DNA from: Methylobacterium segetis
GTDB lineage: Bacteria > Pseudomonadota > Alphaproteobacteria > Rhizobiales > Beijerinckiaceae
DNA: 33,733 nucleotides
Direction of reading: 5' to 3'
Assembly: GCF_004348265.1 (NCBI RefSeq)
Contig: NZ_SMNT01000061.1
Span: 1 to 33,733, forward strand
Under the pieces are notes generated by a model that was not told the DNA's origin, made no database searches, and saw nothing but the letters and a program-made list of their open reading frames with translations. Position 1 is the first letter of the stretch. The number at the start of each line of letters is the position of its first letter. This document shows, piece after piece, positions 33,255-33,733 of the stretch. A program made the position numbers and the translations under genes.

Positions 33255-33285
33255 AGCCCGCGCGGGGGCGGTCCCCGCGCGGGCT
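33255..33285 (-). terminator. Strong intrinsic terminator after rpsA
   Basis: A perfect 13-bp stem (AGCCCGCGCGGGG with CCCCGCGCGGGCT), five-base loop, and a run of five T on the minus strand at 33255-33251. A second 9-bp hairpin (33299-33321) lies between it and the rpsA stop codon. Confidence 0.9.
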
Positions 33286-33328
33286 GATCGACGATGCCGG
33301 GGCCGCCTCTCGGGCGGCCCCGCGCGTC

Positions 33329-33733
33329 TCACTCCTTGTCGTCGCTCGTGCGGGCCTTCTTGAAGGCCGCGCCGAGGATGTCGCCGAGCGAGGCGCCGGA
33401 ATCGGCGGAGCCGAACTGGGCCATCGCCTCCTTCTCCTCGGCGACCTCGAGCGCCTTGATCGAGACCTGCACACGGCGGGCCTTGCGGTCGAACTGCACG
33501 ACGCGGGCGTCGAACTTCTCGCCGGCCGCGAAGCGCTCGGGGCGCTGGTCGCCGCGGTCGCGGGCGAGCTCGGCCCGGCGCACGAAGGTGGTCAGGTCGG
33601 TGTCGATGATCTTCACCTCGACGCCCGAATCCTTGACCTCGGTCACCTCGCAGGTGACGACCTGGCCCTTCTTGATCTCGCCGGCTTCCGCGAAGGGGTC
33701 GCCGCCGAGCTGCTTGATGCCGAGCGAGATGCG
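33329..33733 (-). CDS. rpsA: 30S ribosomal protein S1 (partial, C-terminal end)
   Basis: The 134 residues visible cover the end of one S1 repeat (RISLGIKQLGGDPFAEA) and the last S1 motif (VTCEVTEVKDSGVEVKIID, then FDARVVQFDRKARRVQVSIK), followed by the acidic/basic tail ending SDDKE. S1 binds mRNA on the small ribosomal subunit and helps start translation. The upstream part lies beyond the right edge of the window. The stop codon lies at 33329-33331 and a strong terminator follows. Confidence 0.96.
   Translation of the reverse strand, partial: RISLGIKQLGGDPFAEAGEIKKGQVVTCEVTEVKDSGVEVKIIDTDLTTFVRRAELARDRGDQRPERFAAGEKFDARVVQFDRKARRVQVSIKALEVAEEKEAMAQFGSADSGASLGDILGAAFKKARTSDDKE

Overview
The window reads as chromosome of a high-GC alphaproteobacterium of the Rhizobiales, most like Methylobacterium. 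The pointers are a CtrA cell-cycle regulator, the order trpF-trpB beside lapA-ihfB-sppA-rpsA, a DUF6894-type protein, and many very small ORFs with strong AGGAGG ribosome sites. The genus is an inference from gene content, not from a search.

Layout. 1-558 is the start of ctrA, running off the left edge. 560-5000 is low-density accessory DNA: a DUF3616 secreted protein, small basic or secreted peptides, and remnants of a winged-helix-like gene and of a transposase. 5008-11981 holds a patatin-like lipase and a split type I secretion locus: a PrtD-type ABC exporter, a 304-residue RTX protein with 18 back-to-back calcium-binding nonapeptides, and an HlyD/PrtE-type adaptor. Each of these three genes appears to be its own transcription unit, and each is preceded by a CRP-type palindrome (TGTGA-N6-TCACA or one base off). 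A fourth such site lies at 4551. 12068-16611 holds a stand-alone cyclic-nucleotide-binding protein, a dead IS5-type element with CTAG flanks, and a membrane diguanylate cyclase with small genes behind it. 17035-21057 is a more AT-rich patch of secreted or unknown proteins, one interrupted by a single in-frame TAG. 21317-22708 is a second, paralogous HlyD adaptor without its own ABC partner. 23154-28425 mixes short genes and gene remnants with three intact enzymes: a homocysteine S-methyltransferase-family protein, a SAM methyltransferase and an alpha/beta hydrolase. 28425-29006 is a truncated MYG1 gene.

The right end is core genome on the minus strand: tRNA-Met(CAT), trpB, trpF, lapA, ihfB, sppA and the end of rpsA, with a strong terminator after rpsA. 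The accessory DNA starts directly at the 3' end of the tRNA, the usual side for island insertion, and trpA is not in its common place after trpB.

The most coherent system is the secretion locus: the ABC exporter and HlyD adaptor would move the RTX protein out of the cell with an outer-membrane TolC partner encoded elsewhere. The CRP-type sites suggest that the dispersed genes respond together to one CRP/FNR-family regulator. The ABC gene also carries a leader in which a promoter runs straight into an intrinsic terminator overlapped by a short ORF, which looks like an attenuator.
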